From assembly GCA_032718475.1 (NCBI GenBank), contig JAUCBJ010007034.1:1-50830 (forward strand): a stretch of DNA of 50,830 bases. Direction: 5' to 3'. Positions within the stretch are counted from its first letter, which is position 1; each line of letters opens with the position of its first letter. Origin of the DNA: Nemertoderma westbladi. Lineage: Eukaryota > Xenacoelomorpha > Nemertodermatida > Nemertodermatidae. The notes beneath the pieces were generated by a model that saw only the letters and a program-made list of their open reading frames with translations, made no database searches and was not told where the DNA came from. The translations under genes and the position numbers were made by a program. Below, piece by piece: positions 10,561 to 21,587 of this stretch.

Positions 10561-11812
10561 ATTATTTAGTTGAGCTTTTAAAACTCTCAATTTTTCAAAA
10601 AATTGCAAAAATCTATCTTTTAAAAAAATTTAAAGTGGGTGCAAGCATACTTCACAATTACCAATGATTTTAAAATTTAGTATTATCCGAGCCAGTGGTA
10701 TATATAACATCTGCTCCACAAGTGAATCTTTAGGTTTTGTTTAGTTGTTAAGGATACAATAAATACTTTTAGGTCTACAACAGCAATCTATAAGGAATTA
10801 ATAATAATGATATATATAAATTCAATGTGTATATAATGAATTATTATATGTTTAGAGATCTACTTTAATATATTACGTCTTGGTAATACAGCTGTAATTG
10901 CATTTTAGTTTGCAGACTAATTCAAACACCAACCGAAGAAAATTGGATGATTGTTTTCGAATTCAAATGTTTTGAATTGTATTTCTTGTAAATTACAATA
11001 TTGGTAAATGGATGTCTAGAGGCTGGGATACGAAAAGAAATAATGTGCATATTGTATTATCTTAGGAACTACTTATTAATAATATTACAGATAGATACAT
11101 ATAATATAATATAATATACAGTATAACAAAGTAATAAGAATAATAATATAAAATAAGTGTAATATTTTATTGTTGGCTAAATTTTTTTTCAATTTAATTT
11201 ATGGATCTAAAATTCGTAGATCGTAGATGGTGCGGGTAGTATAGTGGGGAGAAACAGTATCGGGTACAGAAATGAACGAAGCGCGGGCACGAGGGAGCAC
11301 AGTGAGTACAGGTATAACATAGATGGAGTCGAGGAAGATGCGGCTAGCGATATGAACCAATATTACTAGGATGTTGGTATGGATTATAGCTATCGCTTTA
11401 CAGAAGAAGAAGAAAGGCCGGATTATTATATACAAGATAGATACTATACGCCACGAACTATTAAATTCAGCATTACCTTTAACTATATAGGTTTGTGTTA
11501 TGTTATTAAACATTTGCTTAAACTCAACTCACTATCAATTGCGTCAATTTGGAAAAACTAGTCTTTACAACTACTACATATACTACTACAGTGTAATCGG
11601 CCTGAAAATTTTGGTCTTCTTGGAGTTAAAAAAAAGATCAAAGGCTGAGGAGCTGTTGAGCTCCCTCTAGTTTCACACTCCCTCACATTTCATAAAAACC
11701 GCCGGTTTGAAAACTGTATGTTTTCACAGTCTGCTAGTATACTCGCTAGTATAGTGGTAGTATACTCTGCTTGGCATAGCTGTACCGTACATTTTGGACT
11801 AATTTTAATTGC
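10561..11812. other. AT-rich non-coding stretch
   Basis: Simple repeats (TATAATATAA near 11100-11120) and a small inverted repeat GGAGCT/AGCTCC near 11650. The overlapping small frames at 11199-11561 on both strands show no family signature. Confidence 0.45.
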
Positions 11813-12855
11813 TTGACTAATTTAATTTATAAGCAGAATAGCCAGCCATTTATCATACGACCACACGCTACCAGGCACCAGGAGGATGCCCGTACAACAT
11901 TCCCCAAGGAAAGAGCAGGGAGCGCCGCACACATGCAGCAGGGGTCCGGCGCGGCACCCCCGCCCCCGCTAGATGAACTGACTGCGCCGAGCCGTCGACT
12001 GACGTCAACAAAGGAACCCAAAACAGCGGCGGATAAACCAGATAAACCCTAGTTTAACCAAGGTACACCCAAGTCGGGTAGATCCGGTCTTCCATACAGC
12101 CAATGACCCGGCTTGGGTGGGCTCATCTACCACATCCATGGACCCAAGACCTATAAGGTGGGAACTTAATAGTTTAAGTACATTCAACCCTGGGAGCGAT
12201 GACATACACGCTGTGCTAGACAGCTCTCTGTACAATAAGGTCAATCAAAACTCTAGTTCTCCTCCTGAGAATTATTTTTGGGGAAACCAATTTGTTGATC
12301 CTTCCTTTGTTAATGTACATGAATCTATTGACTTTCTTCAACGGCAACGAAGTAGTATATTTAGGTGGTATTAATAAAGGTAACCCCGCAATAGGGACAC
12401 CAATCCACAATACACAAACACTTGGCCCTATTCCCCCACAAGCAGTCATTACTATAGGGACCCCCATTACACCAACTGAGGACTCCTATACGGGTACCGC
12501 TTGGCCCACCCCCACAGTAGAATCCACGGCTAGCCCCTGTGTCCCACATAGACAGATCACAGTCGCCAGTGCACCACCATCCCACATGTCTCCCTGTGTA
12601 AATGAACTGAAAAGGAACAACCCCGGGGGCTGCCGAAGGAAACACCAAGAGGTAGCGGGTTCTGGTTCCACAGATTATTCTATTCCCCATCCCCAGAAGA
12701 GCATCAAACCCACAAGCCGTATACGAGAAGTAAGGCCAATTTTTTTAAGGTTAAAACACTGCAACCGAAAAGGAACGCAAACCCACCTAAACGCTACATG
12801 AAAAATCAGAACCCCATACCACCGACTCCTTCAATTATTTCTTCAGTAGGAATGG

Positions 12856-12917
12856 GTAGGGGCATGGAATACTAAATATACACCTATATATCTATATTTA
12901 GTATTCCATGGTAGGGG
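12856..12917. mobile_element. 48-bp perfect foldback flanked by 7-bp direct repeats
   Basis: CATGGAATACTAAATATA (12863-12880) is perfectly inverted at 12893-12910, with a 12-nt loop. GTAGGGG lies directly on both sides (12856-12862 and 12911-12917). It behaves as an insertion: removing 55 bp rejoins the flanking reading frame. It is smaller than any standard MITE class I can name. Confidence 0.6.
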
Positions 12918-12975
12918 TCCATTCTCCAAAATTCCAACGACCATCACAGAAGGAGTCAAAATCAATGCTTCAGTG

Positions 12976-13245
12976 GACTTTGGTTCTGTGCATACTGCTC
13001 CGACAACCTCCAACAATGGTCGTGGCTCGGTTTCGAATGCTCTGATGACCTCAAAGGTCTCTCCTGGTCCAGTCTTTGCTGCTCCATTGGCATCAACGGT
13101 TGGTGGTGGTTCGGTTTTGAATGCTCCGACGACCTCAAAAGTTCGTTTCGGTTCGGTTTTCATTGCTCCAACGACCACCCGAGGTGGGTTTGGTCCAGTT
13201 TTGAAAGCTCCAATGACCTCAAAAGTTTGTTTCGGTTCAATCCTT
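12976..13245 (+). repeat. Coding minisatellite, about 42-bp (14-codon) units
   Basis: Six or so units with consensus G-S/P-V-x-x-A-P-x-T-S-K at 39-45 bp spacing. Units multiples of three keep the frame. The minus strand is also open through the array (x-x-T-E-P type repeat), a side effect of the repeat composition. Confidence 0.75.
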
Positions 13246-13539
13246 ACTAATATCCAAACTCACCAAAAGACTGTCACAGTACCTTATTGTATACAGGTTG
13301 ATACTACCGTCGGCAACAGTGCCCAGCAAGCTTCACGCGGCATCTCTGCAGGGTGATGCTGGCTTAGCAGTGAGATGTTGCCATAGTTGTATAATTACAT
13401 CCCATTGCTTATTATTATTGTTATAGACAATGTTGTGCACTCCGCGCAGCTATCCAGGTACCTGGTGTCTTCAGCAGTTACAGCCCAGCATGGGCTACCA
13501 TAGAGCAGCACAGAAAATGCGTAACTTTAAAGAGCATGA

Positions 13540-13625
13540 TACTGTATATCATATATATATATTGTATATTATATTATATATATATATTGCATATATATTG
13601 TATATCATAGTTTGTATATGGCATA
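13540..13625. repeat. AT/ATATTG microsatellite
   Basis: A run of ATAT with interspersed GTATAT/TGCATAT words. The ORF across it (13430-13678) is compositional. Confidence 0.8.
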
Positions 13626-13679
13626 CAAGGGTTTACTTTTGCGAATTCGTATATCTTCACGAGACTGATCTCACATGAT

Positions 13680-14982
13680 CCAAGGTAGCAGAAATCATTT
13701 GCTTGACTTACCTGTCCTGTCTTACGTTATCATGATAAATAAATCTGCTGACCTGAGTCCATTTTTACTCTGAGAATAATCCAATGAAGACAAAGGGGGA
13801 TAATGTGTCTCCTTGAATTAGATCTTGAGTAGCTCTGCTTATGACCTGACATGATTTTTGATTACCCCAGTATTATTTCCTGTTTAGAGATTTCAATCGA
13901 GTTTTTTTCGAGTTTCGAGTTTTTTCGATTTCTGAATTTTTTGCAGATTTTGTCATTGTGCATCGCCTATACTCGCATTGGCATTTGTTCAAAGGTGTAG
14001 ATATAACAATTCGGTTGATGTGTTATGGATACCCAACCAACATGCTACGCCCTTACCAACTAGTGAAATAACTAATTAAAGAGTTCTTGATGAGAATGAC
14101 ATTGTGTGATGAAATAAGTGAGAATATTATGGAGATCATTTTTATTTCTAGATGGCCCATTCTTTTTCCAGGCTAAAGTAATTACAGAATTAGAAGTTAA
14201 CTAACAGCCAGACACACAACTGGTCTAAATACTACAAATTTACCTATGAATTCTTCCACTTTAAATATCGTGCTTCGTAAAATTCGTTTTTTTTAAACCT
14301 TCTCTCATACATAAGGCAACATTTCACACATAATGGTCAACCTCTAACACACCTCGACAAATTCTCACAAATAAAGACTACCTCTCACACATAGTGACAC
14401 CAGATCTTATAACATAAGATGTTGTCATAACTTCACATATTATATGAAGTTTAGTTGCCACATTAGGTTTCCATATCAAGGTTATCCGATTGTAATATAT
14501 TGTCTTAATGTTATTGAATGTCTTACTTACAAACTCTCAAACTTTCAATAACTATTCCCACAACTATTTATTAAAGTAAAAGCAATTCTTAACACCAACC
14601 ATACCCACCCCCACCCCACCGCCCTGCCCACCCCCCCCCCCCCCCCACCCCAAAAATGCTAATAAGGTTAGAGTCGTGGTGTTTCAAATATATATATTTA
14701 ATTTAAATTAAAAGGAAGGTATATATATGCCCTACCTACACACTTTATAATATTCTTCGGAATATTATATATTCTAAGTTACATACTTTATACTATACAA
14801 TACCGTTATGCCCCATTATTTACTATATTAGTATAATTCAATGCAACCAGTTTGTTAATTAAAGATTTACATTCATTTTCCAGTTTGTTTTGATCGTTTC
14901 AAATCCGCTATTTGATATGTTTGTACAATGGATGACCATGATAAACGACGTGACCATCGTGACAAAATCGTGACGAGATGGT
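13680..14982. other. Non-coding stretch with poly-C tract
   Basis: No gene found. CTCTCACACATA-like words recur around 14300-14400. A C-rich tract with an uninterrupted poly-C run lies at 14605-14653. 14700-14980 is AT-rich 3' flank of the minus-strand gene at 14983-15997. Confidence 0.45.
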
Positions 14983-15997
14983 TTATGAATTTCTTAGTGC
15001 TACAACTGCTACAACAATCGCCATATCGAACCATTTGTATAAAGAAGATACACATTCAGAACCGCTGTGAATTTGAGTGACGAAAACTCTTTCTTCTTCA
15101 AGTGGTTTGGCAGTGGTTGTAGTTGTAAGTAAACTTTCCTCCCATTTAATAGAGGGGCATGTTCCATTGCAACATTGTGTTTGGCACGATTCATATGTCA
15201 CTGTTAAACCAAAAAAGAAGTGGTTTCGTAGCTTGAACATTATGTTGTCATTCGTATTGGGCTCATCCAAAGTCAGTTGGAGAAATGTTTGACATTGTTT
15301 CTCGTTCATAAGAAAACAATTGGTATCATAACCTATGTAAAAACCTATGGGGTTGTTATCTGCATTGTTCTCTGGATGGATGCATCTTACAAATCAAAAA
15401 AATCAAAATCGTCTTACAAAATCGCCTCCGCTTTGCAGGACATTGCTTTCGCCGTGAGGACCAGCCAGTGCATAATCTTGTACTTTAGCAGCCTCATGGA
15501 GTGAATAAGCATGGTGGACAGCCCATGACTTTCTTGAGACGCATCTTAAAGGACACTGGCCTTAAAGATGCGGATGATCTAGCAAATGTCATGGGTGATA
15601 GGGAGTTGTGGCGGCGCAATTTTGTTGACAAGCCGGCACAGCATTCTTAAAAATGCAGCTGCAATGCAGCATGCCGATCCTAGTAGTAGTAGTAGTAGTA
15701 TCTTACAAATAACCATTCAAACATGGCTTCATCGCCATTTTTGTTTTTCCAGATAAATCGATAGTGGATTTGGCCGCAGACAGAGCAATCCTCAACAGGA
15801 AATGGTCCATAATCGAATGTAACTTTATTACTTTCTTCCAACTTTGCAACTTTGGCTCTTAATTCAATCAAAAATGCATTGTTAAAGGAACTGATATTAT
15901 ACCAGTTCTCATGATAGCATGTGAGGCAATAACACAAGTTCATCATGTGAACTGAAATGTTTACAAGATAGAGAAATATGCCTTTGAAGTTGTCCAT
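14983..15997 (-). pseudogene. Cys-rich, probably secreted protein gene interrupted by a LINE fragment
   Basis: A minus-strand ATG (15997-15995) starts a frame with a hydrophobic N-terminal stretch (FLYLVNISV) that could be a signal peptide, then CLTCYHENWYNISSF and VEDCSVCGQIHYRF. The frame is cut at 15710-15384 by a plus-strand LINE fragment flanked by 11-bp duplications. Removing the insert plus one duplication (316 bp) rejoins the frame exactly, through IHPENN, GYDTNCFLMN and SCQTQCCNGTCP, to a stop at 14983-14985: 232 residues with many Cys. There is a Thr run before the C-terminus. No family is recognised. Continuity across the excised insert is strong evidence of a real single-exon gene or retrocopy, now disrupted. 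Confidence 0.6.
15395..15699 (+). mobile_element. 5'-truncated LINE fragment with 11-bp target duplication
   Basis: The direct repeat ATCTTACAAAT lies at 15384-15394 and 15700-15710. Between them is the C-terminal end of a LINE protein (GHCFRREDQPVHNLVL, then GGQPMTFLRRILKDTGL, LWRRNFVD) ending in TAA at about 15648-15650, a short UTR and a TAG-repeat tail at 15680-15699. A TAG replaces a Trp codon found in the copy at 45.5-45.8 kb. This style of C-terminus is common in endonuclease-RT LINEs of marine invertebrates. Confidence 0.8.
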
Positions 15998-16278
15998 CGT
16001 GTATTATGGCAAGACCGTTGGTTGTTAATTAAATTCAATAGAACAAATATAATCCTATACAAATACGTGAATTTTACTACCTAAGTTAAATACAATACAA
16101 AGTGTTATAAATTTGAATAGTTAATGGAATTGTTGGGACCTATTTTGTTGAGGTGATAAATAAGTCTTCTCCAAAGTGATACAATAATAGTTATTTTGTT
16201 TCAATGCCTAATATTGAGATTGTACAATACCTTATTGTGGTTCAGTAAGCATTGTATTTTATGGTCCTGAGCAACATG

Positions 16279-16283
16279 CTGAT
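16279..16283. repeat. Target site duplication CTGAT (left)
   Basis: Matches 44446-44450 exactly, directly abutting both LTR ends of the outer element. Confidence 0.93.
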
Positions 16284-17520
16284 TGTAAAAGCTTCTGTGG
16301 GATATAACTGGCCCTTTTGCTTCGCAATCCAGTTTCCCCCCAGGCGCTGGAATACTCTAAAAGGCTCTCTAACTATATATATATTCCCCTCGCCCGCAAG
16401 GTACCGTTATAGGTGTTTTAACGGACATAAAAGTCATTCTTCTATATACGTGTTTTGGCGGACATGGTAAGGCAAAAAACCCTCAATGCACCAAATACCT
16501 TTACACAGCTTAGCCTTGATGATTCAGATTACGACATCTAACAGCTGGTTGCTGACATGGGAACAGCCATTGGACACATGGTTCTTTGTTTAGCTTAAGC
16601 CAATCAGAGCGATTTTTTCTGTCGATGTGGAGATATTCGGCCGATCATACTAGGAGTGTTCAGTCTTACTGTTTTTCTTGATACTGTTGTGTTGTTGCTA
16701 TCTAGGCCAGGAACACCGGCTCTAGAGTCAATTCGTTTCAGACTTTAGAAGAAACATTAGTAGGCTTAAGATTATAGAGCGTATAACTGTTATCGGTCCA
16801 TATCAGTACATTGTCATATCATATCTTAACCTACCGTCTTAATGGTTTGCTGTTGTTTGGTTGAATATTATTTGGAGAACATTTATAAAGAACCCAAATT
16901 TCCCAATTTTCTTGATACACTACAGGTTAGAGAGACGGGTTATATATAGCGATTGCGACTTATATTATTGTGGTTTGTAGTGAATTTAATGCTATTTGAT
17001 AAGCACTACATGAATCCGTTGCTGTTCTCTTTATATATGATAAAATTCATTGACGGTCGGCAAATTAGTGAGCAGTATTGTGTGTTACCGGTAGTGTGCA
17101 TGATTGTGACTGATAACTAAGCATTTCCTAAAGAATGCGCCTCATACGTGAATCATAAGCCTTACCGACTTACCGTTGTGATTAGTATAAGTCATATCTC
17201 TGTTTACCTAGATAGAGCGCCACGTCCAAAAGGAACTGTTAATATTTCCCGAAAGTGAATAATATTAGTCAGAAATTATTTATTAACGTTCAATCGAATA
17301 ATACAATACAGTAAGCTTACACTGCAATAATAATCTAAGCCCTCAGAATCCAGTCTCCCGGGTATATCCAGCGGGTGAATGGACGCGCACCAGGCTGGCT
17401 TCTGCTAATGTTGTGTTTATTGGTATTAAATATTTGTCAACTTCTAAAGTATATTTATAAACCAAAAGACATATAAATTTTGGCAGGTTAAACTGCTAAA
17501 GGTCTTCAAAAGCGCGTACA
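16284..17520 (+). repeat. 5' LTR of outer element
   Basis: 1237 bp, TGT...ACA ends. Differs from 43209-44445 at the eighth base (G/T), at about 16682 (C/A) and near 17275 (T/A). A CCAAT box lies at about 16601 and TATA-like TATATATAG at about 16939, but the start of transcription is not evident from sequence. The 11-mer at 16783-16793 is complementary to the first 11 internal bases. Confidence 0.95.
16783..16793 (+). promoter_or_regulatory. LTR 11-mer complementary to the primer-site position (outer element)
   Basis: ATAACTGTTAT is the exact reverse complement of ATAACAGTTAT at 17521-17531. Pairing stops at 11 bp on both sides. In a Tf1-like scheme this would be the 5' end of the RNA. No TATA box is seen 25-35 bp upstream. 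Confidence 0.5.
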
Positions 17521-17531
17521 ATAACAGTTAT
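17521..17531 (+). promoter_or_regulatory. Primer-site position of outer element (not TGG-type)
   Basis: The first internal bases are ATAACAGTTAT, not TGG, so no ordinary tRNA 3' end fits here. Together with the LTR end it forms the 17-nt palindrome ACAATAACAGTTATTGT (17518-17534). See the self-priming finding. Confidence 0.5.
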
Positions 17532-17587
17532 TGTCTTTATTTGCAGTAAGCAATAAAGTTGAAAGTACCGGTCGACCAGTAAACCTG

Positions 17588-17715
17588 AACCGGTACTTCT
17601 GTAGGTCAGTAGGCCCAACTGCCAGAACCGGTACTGCTGTAGGTCCGTAGGTCCAACTGCCAGAACCGGTACTTCTGTAGGTCCGTAGGCCCAACTGTCC
17701 TAACCGGTACTTCCA
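17588..17715. repeat. 38-bp tandem repeat in outer leader
   Basis: AACCGGTAC recurs at 17588, 17626, 17664 and 17702, exactly 38 bp apart, each followed by TTCTGTAGGTCNGTAGG-type sequence. About 3.3 units. The minus-strand ORF across it is compositional. Confidence 0.9.
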
Positions 17716-17894
17716 GTATAAGTACATTAGTATTATTCGATTTTGATTATTGTATACTGGTAGGTCTTAGTATTTAATCAGGGACGGCCGCCCTGGTTTT
17801 TTATTGAGATTCTACTTATTTCTGTCGGTTTTATTTACATGTAAGTTAATATTGAGCTGAAGACGTGTAAGTCTGCTCAGATTGTTCAGATAAT

Positions 17895-18465
17895 TGTAGG
17901 CCGGACTGTTGTCGGATTGTTGTTGGGTTTGGAGAGATTACTGCGTGTGTAGAGTTTGTCCGATAGAGTGCCAGTTAGTAAGTTGGGGCAGCCATAGCTG
18001 TAAGGTCAATCCCCTCTTAAAGAATAAGTCGTACTACCGTGTTAGAACGCATACTAACTAACCATTTTGGAATCTGCACATACTGTAGTTTATTTAGGCT
18101 TGACAGTATTCTGCCAACGTTTTGGCCTGTGTTTGTTTGTGTGGTCTGTTCAGGTACCGTAATAGTTATTACTCAGATATTTTGTAGGCTGGATTGTTGT
18201 CTAGCTATTATTAGGTCTGAAGAGATTGCTGCGTGTGTAGAGTTTGTCTGATAAAGTGCCAGTTAGTAAGTTGGGGCAGCCATAGCTGTAAGGTCAATCC
18301 CCTCTTAAAGAATAAGTCGTACTACCGTGTTAGAACGCATACTAACTAACCATTTTGGAATCTGCACATACTGTAGTTTATTTAGGCTTGGTGGTAGTCT
18401 GCCAGCATTTGGTTTGTATTTGTTTGAGTATTCTGTACGGGTAGCGTAATATTTATTATTCAGAG
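17895..18465. repeat. 288-bp tandem duplication in outer leader with near-identical core
   Basis: AGAGTTTGTC at 17951 recurs at 18239. From about 17966 to 18100 the match to the second copy is essentially perfect, while sequence on either side is clearly diverged. No coding function. Confidence 0.85.
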
Positions 18466-18855
18466 TTTATGCGATTATTCGCAACATTCATGTCCCCAAG
18501 TTTATTCCTACAGTAATTGTGTTTGTTACACATACCGTTATAGTTAAATTAACCCCGGTACTACACGGGCTGCTTGGCGTAGGAAAAGACTGGTGACTTT
18601 GTGCTCCGGTCACTCCAGCAGATGCCGCGGTTCTTTTAACTGTTCAAGTATATTTAACTACTGATTATTTGTTGTACCAGTACTTGTACCTAATTTAGGG
18701 TTTAGTGTACAGTGCTTTCCGAAGGTAATTAGTGTGTAGGCAGTATATTTGTGTTGTAAAGTGGTTAATAGGCACGTTGGATCTGGTAGTCCGCGGTAAT
18801 TAACTTCCAGGTAGGAACACTCCGTGATACATAACGTAGTACCTATAGCGATACG

Positions 18856-21122
18856 TGTAAGGGTCCAGTAGTATACCGCTTACCAGATCCTAGTAACGAT
18901 GTATCTTACTATGAGACTCTAGTAATGTATACGGGCTTGTACAGTATCTGACAACAAATCCCAGTCCAGGATATCTAAACAAACAGATACAATACACAAA
19001 CGACTACTGGCGAGGAACAGAGCCTTGTATCTATTCTATGTACGTGAGCGGGTCTAATGCCTACGTACTAGACAGAAGGATACCTGTCCTCTAACCGGTG
19101 AGGCAGATGTACAGTTACAGTAACAGACCAAACTCACGGGAAAACAATCCCCGCGCAGCGAATCCTAACTATCACTGACACTCCTAAATACAGTAACTTG
19201 CCGCGGTGTGATTTATATGGTTTATATACGAGCTAGGTGGTTAACAGACCTAGTGTAACAACACTGACAGTCCTAAATCAGTCGAAAAGGGGTCGTGCCT
19301 AAATGTAACAATAACTGATCCCCCTGTACGAAATCAGTCTAAAGGGTCAGGCCTAAATGTAACAATAACTGCTGGATAGAAATCAACAGTTTAATAACGA
19401 AAGTGAAATACTCCTTATCGCCACAACTAAATCAGATCCTAATTTTACAAATACAGATAATTTCCACCTAAAGTAATGTATAGTGCGCTATAGCTAGTAG
19501 AACTTTAAGGGCAATATGTTTTAGGGCGTGTGTGTGTGGGTGTGTTACAAATAAAACAATTTCGTGTAATTCCTTTTACTAGGTTTTAGTGATTTTCTGA
19601 CTAAATGATACCGTGCGCTAGCTACTAAAATAAACTAGTCGCGTTTGTAGAACTTTATACTCACGAATGATGTCAAAGCTCTCTCCTTCCTATCCACAAC
19701 CCAATGGGCAACCACAGTGTTAGTAACTACACCCGTGATCGGCACTAATACCAGATTCTGGTTGTAAGATAAGAATAGGGGTTAATCGCTACCGTACGTT
19801 AGCTGATCTGGTATACTAATTTAATTCTAGAACTTTGTTGCTGCGGTAGTTAGCAGCAATACCTATCAGTACGTGGCAAGGCGCGGTAGGATATTAATAA
19901 AACCTCCCTAGGCCAAGCAGTGTGCCGGTAGCAGAAATGCTCCTTGCCTGATCAAATAGCTAACTCCAGACAGGGGGGGGGGGGGGGGGTACTAATGTAC
20001 GTTCTACAAAGCGAACCGGTACCAAACAGTCAGTGCTATGAATCACTAAATTATGGAACATATGATGTCCGTACCTAATATGTACTCGCGTACTGACGAA
20101 TGGCAATAGTTCGCACCTGTAGGAAGTACAGGTTAACCCAGGGATTCGTAGGACTTGACAAGGGGGGGTGTCTGGATATAATTATTTGATCCTAAATTTG
20201 CGGCGTCCAGTACGGTGTCACGCTTACCCTGATCTATAGGTCTTACGGCGGGCAAGGGCGTCGAACAAAGTCTTACCTTCTCACAAAGCGGGCGCTGCAT
20301 AGCAAGTGGAGTATTTCGAAGGGCAAAGGGGGTGCGCGGTCAATCCAATGTGGGCGCTAGCGTGTTGTGGACATCCCTTCCCTGCGTTGCTTACGGCCTA
20401 ACGGTCTAGGCTGCCATCTCCCTGATGTTCGGCTGTCCCGAAGTTGGACCAAAAGAAAACATGTCAGGAATTTGCAGTATATTTACAGTTTTACAAAAGG
20501 ATTTATCAAATAAAGTTTCAACAAGAAACCGAAATAAACTAATAACAATTTAGGAATTTGCAAGAGTAAGTGATAACGTAACGTGATATTAGGTGATAAC
20601 CGAAGGCAAACCGGCCTTTTTATACTAGAAATTGCACATGGAAACTAAACAGAATTTTCCACAGCTTCACAATTGAGCAATGAAGTGCTTCGTGCCCTAT
20701 GATTGGCCCAGCTCATCGTTCAACGCAGTCCGGCCCTTACACTAATCTGGGACATGGAATCCTAACAGAATTTTCCACTGCCTCACATTTGAGCAATAAG
20801 ATAATTTATGCCCTATGATTGGCCTGGCTCATCATTCGCTACGCTGTACGCTTCTCATTGGCCTACCAATTAGCACCACACGAAAATAAATGGCCCCAAA
20901 ATACAAATTTCCCGACTGGGATTCGAACTCGTAACCTATGTAATGTAACCAACGCCTTAACCATCTGACCACTACGCCACGAGAGTACCTAAGGGTTTTA
21001 TGTGTACAAATATGAATAGGCATATTACATTACTGTAACTCAATCAAAATACGTCGGATTTTCGAAAGTTTTTACGTTAAAGTTAAACTACAAATGCTAT
21101 CTTATAGTGAAATAATTCATCA
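18856..21122 (-). repeat. 3' LTR of inner element
   Basis: 2267 bp. Holds a 17-base poly-G run (19973-19989), a TATA box (minus strand, 20625-20614), a tRNA-like block (20911-20989) and the 11-mer GTAGGAAGTAC at 20119-20129. Differs from 32697-34959 only at a few positions. Confidence 0.95.
20911..20989 (-). repeat. tRNA-like Pol III box pair inside LTR (3' copy)
   Basis: Minus-strand TGGCGTAGTGG (20979-20969) fits an A box and GTTCGAATCC (20928-20919) fits a B box. Stems pair poorly, so it is a tRNA-derived (SINE-like) insertion fixed in the LTR. The identical block is in the other LTR. Confidence 0.65.
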
Positions 21123-21131
21123 CCGCTCCAT
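21123..21131 (-). promoter_or_regulatory. Candidate polypurine tract of inner element
   Basis: Minus strand reads ATGGAGCGG directly before the 3' LTR. The tract is short and has one C. The outer element ends TGGGAGCGG at the same place, so GGAGCGG may be the shared plus-strand primer core. Confidence 0.5.
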
Positions 21132-21587
21132 GAAAACAGTAAGTAAGGCTGTTTTCACCAATCGAAATATAAAATATTTACAAACTATTTCTAAATTTAC
21201 TGGTAGGGCCTAAAATATAAAATATAATCACTATCTAATTATTGCATACTTAATATTGCAGATACGGCGTAAATACAATCGATCGTACATACAAATACAA
21301 ATTTACTAATTAACTTTAGTGCCTAAAATACAAAAAAGGCTTTCGGTTATCAAGATAAACAAATTAAACAAATCAGAACAAATAAATCAAACAAATCAAA
21401 CAAATAAATCAAACTCTTTCGATAAATCTTTATATATTGTAAATATACATAATAAACCTTCACCAAATTAAATCAGTCCAAATATAATATAAACATAATG
21501 CGCTAATAACTTTCAAATAAGTCTTAAAGAGTCCTCCTGACGATCTTAAAAGTTCGTCCTGCTGGTCTGGATATCTTCTCCTGAGCA

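Larger units (their letters stand above)
11813..13356 (+). pseudogene. Decayed long ORF with 14-residue repeats
   Basis: Coding-like sequence passes between frames along one strand: Pro/Ala-rich to a stop at 12052, a Ser/Asn-rich frame ending at 12374, a Pro/Thr-rich frame from about 12300 to about 12610, another frame from 12606 to 12862, then, beyond a 48-bp palindrome, a repeat-rich frame ending at 13356. GC content is higher than the surroundings. Excising the palindrome plus one 7-bp repeat (55 bp) brings the last two frames into phase, which argues they were one ORF. No domain is recognised. A retroelement ORF1-like protein or a host gene would both fit. Several independent breaks mean it is not functional. 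Confidence 0.45.

Noticed and set aside
12005-12690. Minus-strand ORFs opposite the decayed ORF
   Set aside because: Plus-strand frames have the more protein-like content and the frame-restoring insertion; the minus frames are shadows.
17506-17727. 73-codon minus-strand ORF
   Set aside because: Generated by the 38-bp tandem repeat.
18039-18251. 70-codon ORF in the outer leader
   Set aside because: Falls in the 288-bp duplication, is not kept open in the second copy, and has no motif.
19973-19989. Poly-G run as an origin or regulatory G-tract
   Set aside because: Differs in length between the two LTRs (17 and 14), as expected from slippage.
20832-21023. 63-residue minus-strand ORF present in both inner LTRs
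   Set aside because: It is the translation of the tRNA-like/SINE block, not a protein gene.
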